Shown piece by piece: positions 4,746 through 5,396 of a DNA stretch of 5,396 nucleotides; position 1 is the stretch's first letter; every line of letters starts with the position of its first letter. This DNA comes from an uncultured Collinsella sp. (GTDB lineage Bacteria > Actinomycetota > Coriobacteriia > Coriobacteriales > Coriobacteriaceae), in assembly GCA_900548935.1 (NCBI GenBank), contig URMR01000131.1, positions 1-5,396 of the forward strand, in the 5' to 3' direction. Below the pieces are notes generated by a model, which was not told where the DNA came from, did no database searches, and worked only from the letters and a program-made list of their open reading frames with translations. The translations under genes and the position numbers were made by a program.

Positions 4746-4795
4746 GCTCGAATGGGTACGATTGGCCTAACGAGCGTGCCTGTGGGGAGGCGTAC

Positions 4796-5311
4796 ATGGA
4801 AGACAAGCATCTATATCGAGAGACACAATGGGATGTATCGGCCGCGGAAAGCCGTGCGCACCATGGCCTTGTCGCGATTGGTTTTGCGGTGCTTGCCGTG
4901 TTGGTGATTGCCTTTTGTATCTGGACGTTTGGCGGTCGCGGCGGCGCTGCATGGGAGTTCGAGGCTGATGATAGCCTACCGATTATGACGGTGAAGGTCG
5001 CTGGCGGTAACACGGTGGCCGCACCGGGCGACTACTGGTATCCGCGCGACGAGTTTGTGCAGCTGCAGTTGAGCGGCGGGTCTATTCCGGGCGAAGAAAT
5101 CGAACGCGTGACGTTTGATGAGGCACTCAAAACACTCACGGTGAAGCTCAAAGATCAGGGCGATGTGCCCACGACTATGGATATCGCTCTGACGGAGTGG
5201 CGTCTGGAACCTCCATCGGGCGTTGCGGTGTCCGAGGTTGAGCACGTCAAGATTGTCTATCAGGACGGTTCGACAAACGGGATTGCAAAGGCCGACGGTC
5301 TAGCAGAATAG
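4796..5311 (+). CDS. Small single-pass membrane protein of unknown function
   Basis: This is a 171-residue protein starting at ATG 4796, with GGGGAGG five bases upstream. The frame is open for a long way upstream, but that part is the antisense of thiC and its riboswitch. Residues 1-23 are polar. One hydrophobic helix follows at about 24-45 (LVAIGFAVLAVLVIAFCIW), then a mainly beta-looking domain from about 50 to the end (IMTVKVAGG, FVQLQLSGG, TLTVKLKDQ, VEHVKIVYQDGS). There is no lipobox and no clear signal-peptidase site, so I infer an N-in bitopic protein with an extracytoplasmic C-terminal domain. I recognise no family. It is divergent from thiC with a 171-bp gap, which holds the riboswitch. 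Nothing links it to thiamine; transport or sensing is not supported by the sequence. The high-GC codon use resembles the housekeeping genes, not the 882-1978 cassette. Confidence 0.85.
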   Translation: MEDKHLYRETQWDVSAAESRAHHGLVAIGFAVLAVLVIAFCIWTFGGRGGAAWEFEADDSLPIMTVKVAGGNTVAAPGDYWYPRDEFVQLQLSGGSIPGEEIERVTFDEALKTLTVKLKDQGDVPTTMDIALTEWRLEPPSGVAVSEVEHVKIVYQDGSTNGIAKADGLAE

Positions 5312-5336
5312 GTGTCGAGCCTAGCAGCCAATTCAT

Positions 5337-5396
5337 AATAGTTGCGGTGGAATAGTTCCTGATTGTGCGAAAAAAGGCTCAAATAGGGAATTATTC
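5337..5396. repeat. Palindromic element cut by the window end
   Basis: GAATAGTTCC (5350-5359) pairs with GGAATTATTC (5387-5396), with only one non-Watson-Crick pair (G-T), and the window stops in the middle of the right arm. The left arm probably continues outward through AGTTGCGGTGG (5340-5350), so the complement CCACCGCAACT would be expected just past the window. The loop holds an A-run (5370-5375). It begins about 26 bp after the membrane protein stop and may also act as that gene's terminator. Confidence 0.6.

Noticed and set aside
4112..4795. N-terminal extension of the membrane protein
   Set aside because: The open frame runs antisense to thiC and through the riboswitch; a strong Shine-Dalgarno precedes ATG 4796, right before the transmembrane helix-containing protein.

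Overview
The window is high-GC bacterial DNA. I infer an actinobacterium of the Coriobacteriia (Collinsella/Olsenella-like): the housekeeping genes strongly prefer CGC arginine codons, thiC encodes a short ThiC under a TPP riboswitch, and the intergenic spaces are full of palindromic repeats. The genus is a guess from memory; the sequence alone does not prove it.

Left part (1-2276). The window opens inside a + strand gene for an SGNH/GDSL esterase of the MsAcT arylesterase type, which ends at 610 and is followed by a terminator-like hairpin. Next come about 215 bp of three tandem palindromic units: six 15-bp arms in alternating orientation, one every 40-41 bp. A REP-like hairpin follows, carrying a core that I associate with RAYT transposases. 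A compact + strand block of three small genes follows: a probably 5'-truncated orphan ORF (A), a very acidic small protein (B, 1213-1569), and a DUF2513-family protein (1601-1978). They are tightly packed and use AGA/AGG/ATA codons that are scarce in the flanking genes, which suggests an imported accessory cassette. A perfect 19-bp-arm palindrome and about 180 bp with no recognisable gene separate this block from the thiamine genes.

Middle part (2277-4745). Two thiamine pyrimidine-branch genes lie on the - strand. thiC makes HMP-P from AIR and thiD phosphorylates HMP and HMP-P. thiC is preceded by a clear TPP riboswitch whose 3' edge contains the Shine-Dalgarno sequence, so translational control is likely. 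The ThiC start must therefore be 4624 rather than the upstream in-frame ATG at 4648, which lies inside the aptamer. thiC and thiD are separated by 182 bp with two GC-rich hairpins and a TATAAT box, so thiD may have its own promoter or terminator control.

Right part (4746-5396). A small single-pass membrane protein of unknown function is read divergently from thiC. It is followed by a palindromic element cut by the window end; its sequence words resemble the hairpin after the SGNH gene.

The thiamine genes form a clear functional unit. The most interesting unexplained material is the regular palindrome array and the small-gene cassette between 660 and 1980, which could be an orphan toxin/immunity-like module. 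That functional reading is speculative.
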